Part shown: piece by piece, positions 6,727 through 7,288 of the stretch
How the letters are laid out: every line of letters starts with the position of its first letter
How positions within the stretch are numbered: position 1 is the stretch's first letter
Assembly: GCA_002410715.1 (NCBI GenBank)
Contig: DHOG01000107.1
Coordinates: 1-7,288 of the forward strand
DNA from: Ruminococcaceae bacterium UBA5396
GTDB lineage: Bacteria; Bacillota; Clostridia; Oscillospirales; Acutalibacteraceae
DNA: 7,288 nucleotides
Direction of reading: 5' to 3'
Made by a program: the position numbers and the translations under genes
The notes under the pieces: model-generated
Told to the model about the DNA's origin: nothing
Databases searched by the model: none
What the model saw: the letters and a program-made list of their open reading frames with translations, nothing else

Positions 6727-6795
6727 TGCTCATGAGAGCTTCTCTGTTATAATGTTAATCACCACAACAAACAGAAACGGAGAAGATCATGAGCA
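6727..6795 (+). promoter_or_regulatory. Inverted repeat masking the ribosome site and start codon in read-through RNA
   Basis: The left arm 6727-6748 (GCTCATGA, GAG bulge, CTTCTC, T, GTT) pairs with the right arm 6776-6795 (AAC, G, GAGAAG, A, TCATGAGC). This gives 19 pairs, counting the outer T-A pair and one wobble, around a 27-nt loop. The right arm contains the Shine-Dalgarno GGAG (6779-6782) and the ATG (6789-6791). The -10 box at 6748-6753 touches the inner edge of the left arm, so RNA starting near 6760 lacks the left arm and is free for translation, whereas RNA entering from upstream would be folded shut. Confidence 0.7.
6745..6753 (+). promoter_or_regulatory. Extended -10 promoter for the IS-like ORF
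   Basis: TGTTATAAT at 6745-6753 is a TG-n extended -10 element with a perfect TATAAT. No good -35 box is found 16-18 nt upstream, which is acceptable for extended -10 promoters. Transcription would start near 6758-6761, about 30 nt before the ATG at 6789. Confidence 0.65.
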
Positions 6796-7283
6796 AAGTC
6801 TATTGTATCAGAACTCGTCAAAAAGGGAAACACATAACGTTCGATGAACGTGAAGATTTAGAAGCAATGGTCAACCAAATGATAACTAATAAAAGCACAT
6901 ATAAAGCAACGAATTCTTCTATGTACTGCACAAAGGAAATTCACGGTAAAGATGTTTCCCCACTTATTCAAACAAACGCAGCCGAAGAACGCTTTGAAAG
7001 TTGTTTAAATGATGCCGGTTTTGGAACTTTGCAAAAATTTGATATCAAGACTTCTAAAGCATCTATATCCTTGCCATTAAATACTGATAGATATTATTAT
7101 GAGGTGGAAAAGACTTTAGATTTAGACAAAACACTAAAGACAAATAAATATGATGTAAAAAAATATATAAATTGCGCCCTTGCTACAATAATGAAGGATA
7201 AAGATGGTATAATATCTGAATTAACGCACAATGAATTAATTGATCGCATATTAGTTTATTATACAAGAAAGACTAACTATTAA
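6789..7283 (+). CDS. IS30-transposase-like N-terminus fused to an unrecognised AT-rich sequence (164 aa)
   Basis: The start is supported by GGAG at 6779-6782, six bases before the ATG. Residues 1-32, with RQKGKHITFDEREDLEAM, resemble the opening of IS30-family transposases (KGKH-(L/I)-T-x-(E/D)-(E/D)-R-x-x-(I/L)-E), and STYKA at about 36-40 fits the beginning of their helix-turn-helix. After that the expected helix-turn-helix and DDE catalytic core are absent: the remaining ~120 residues (TNSSMYCTKEIHG onward) match nothing I recognise. IS30 transposases are usually over 300 residues, so this is probably a transposase gene cut near base 6910 and joined in frame to another coding fragment. It could alternatively be an intact small protein that borrowed a transposase start. 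Codons are much richer in A and T than in the GH3 gene, consistent with transfer. A gene complete to its stop TAA at 7281-7283, five bases before the window edge. Confidence 0.55.
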   Translation: MSKVYCIRTRQKGKHITFDEREDLEAMVNQMITNKSTYKATNSSMYCTKEIHGKDVSPLIQTNAAEERFESCLNDAGFGTLQKFDIKTSKASISLPLNTDRYYYEVEKTLDLDKTLKTNKYDVKKYINCALATIMKDKDGIISELTHNELIDRILVYYTRKTNY

Positions 7284-7288
7284 AAGTC

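Noticed and set aside
1..7288. CRISPR array, tRNA, rRNA or riboswitch
   Set aside because: No regularly spaced short repeats, no cloverleaf-like or ribosomal segments, and no recognisable riboswitch core in the two non-coding gaps.

Overview
The window is dominated by one very large gene (349-6555) for a secreted, membrane-anchored, multi-modular family 3 glycoside hydrolase (GH3). It is flanked by the tail end of another gene at the left edge and by an A+T-rich, insertion-sequence-like ORF at the right edge. The combination of a GH3 with the permuted domain order known from Ruminococcus and Butyrivibrio, an X2-type module, Cys/His repeat motifs and a C-terminal membrane anchor with a basic tail suggests an anaerobic Gram-positive bacterium of the Clostridia living on plant or host glycans (gut, rumen or digester). 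That taxonomic placement is inference.

Layout. Positions 1-62 are a perfect 24-bp inverted repeat with a 14-nt loop. Its right arm lies inside the last ~29 codons of a truncated gene (30-119) whose product tail resembles family 4 alpha-galactosidases/alpha-glucosidases. Positions 120-336 are non-coding and hold a plausible promoter for the large gene. The large gene encodes, in order: a signal peptide, three CBM6/35-like beta-sandwich modules, an Ig-like module, the GH3 C-terminal (acid/base) domain, the FnIII-like domain, a linker, the GH3 N-terminal (nucleophile) barrel, a series of beta-rich accessory modules including a cadherin-like domain and an X2-like domain, a Cys/His-rich pair of repeats, a ZU5-like beta domain, and a membrane-anchor tail. 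Both expected catalytic residues are present.

Positions 6556-6788 contain a perfect 34-nt palindrome just downstream of the large gene (a hairpin without a T-run) and then the leader of the last ORF. That leader has an extended -10 promoter lying between the arms of a 19-bp imperfect inverted repeat. The right arm covers the ribosome binding site and start codon, so read-through RNA would hide the start while RNA from the element's own promoter would not. This arrangement is known for insertion-sequence transposases. The ORF (6789-7283) begins like an IS30-family transposase but departs from that family after about 40 residues, which suggests a truncated or fused transposase gene.

Functionally, the GH3 enzyme would remove terminal sugars from glycans at the cell surface, and the putative GH4 remnant next to it would fit a sugar-utilisation locus. 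The right end looks like mobile-element debris unrelated to that job. No complete RNA gene or CRISPR array was found.
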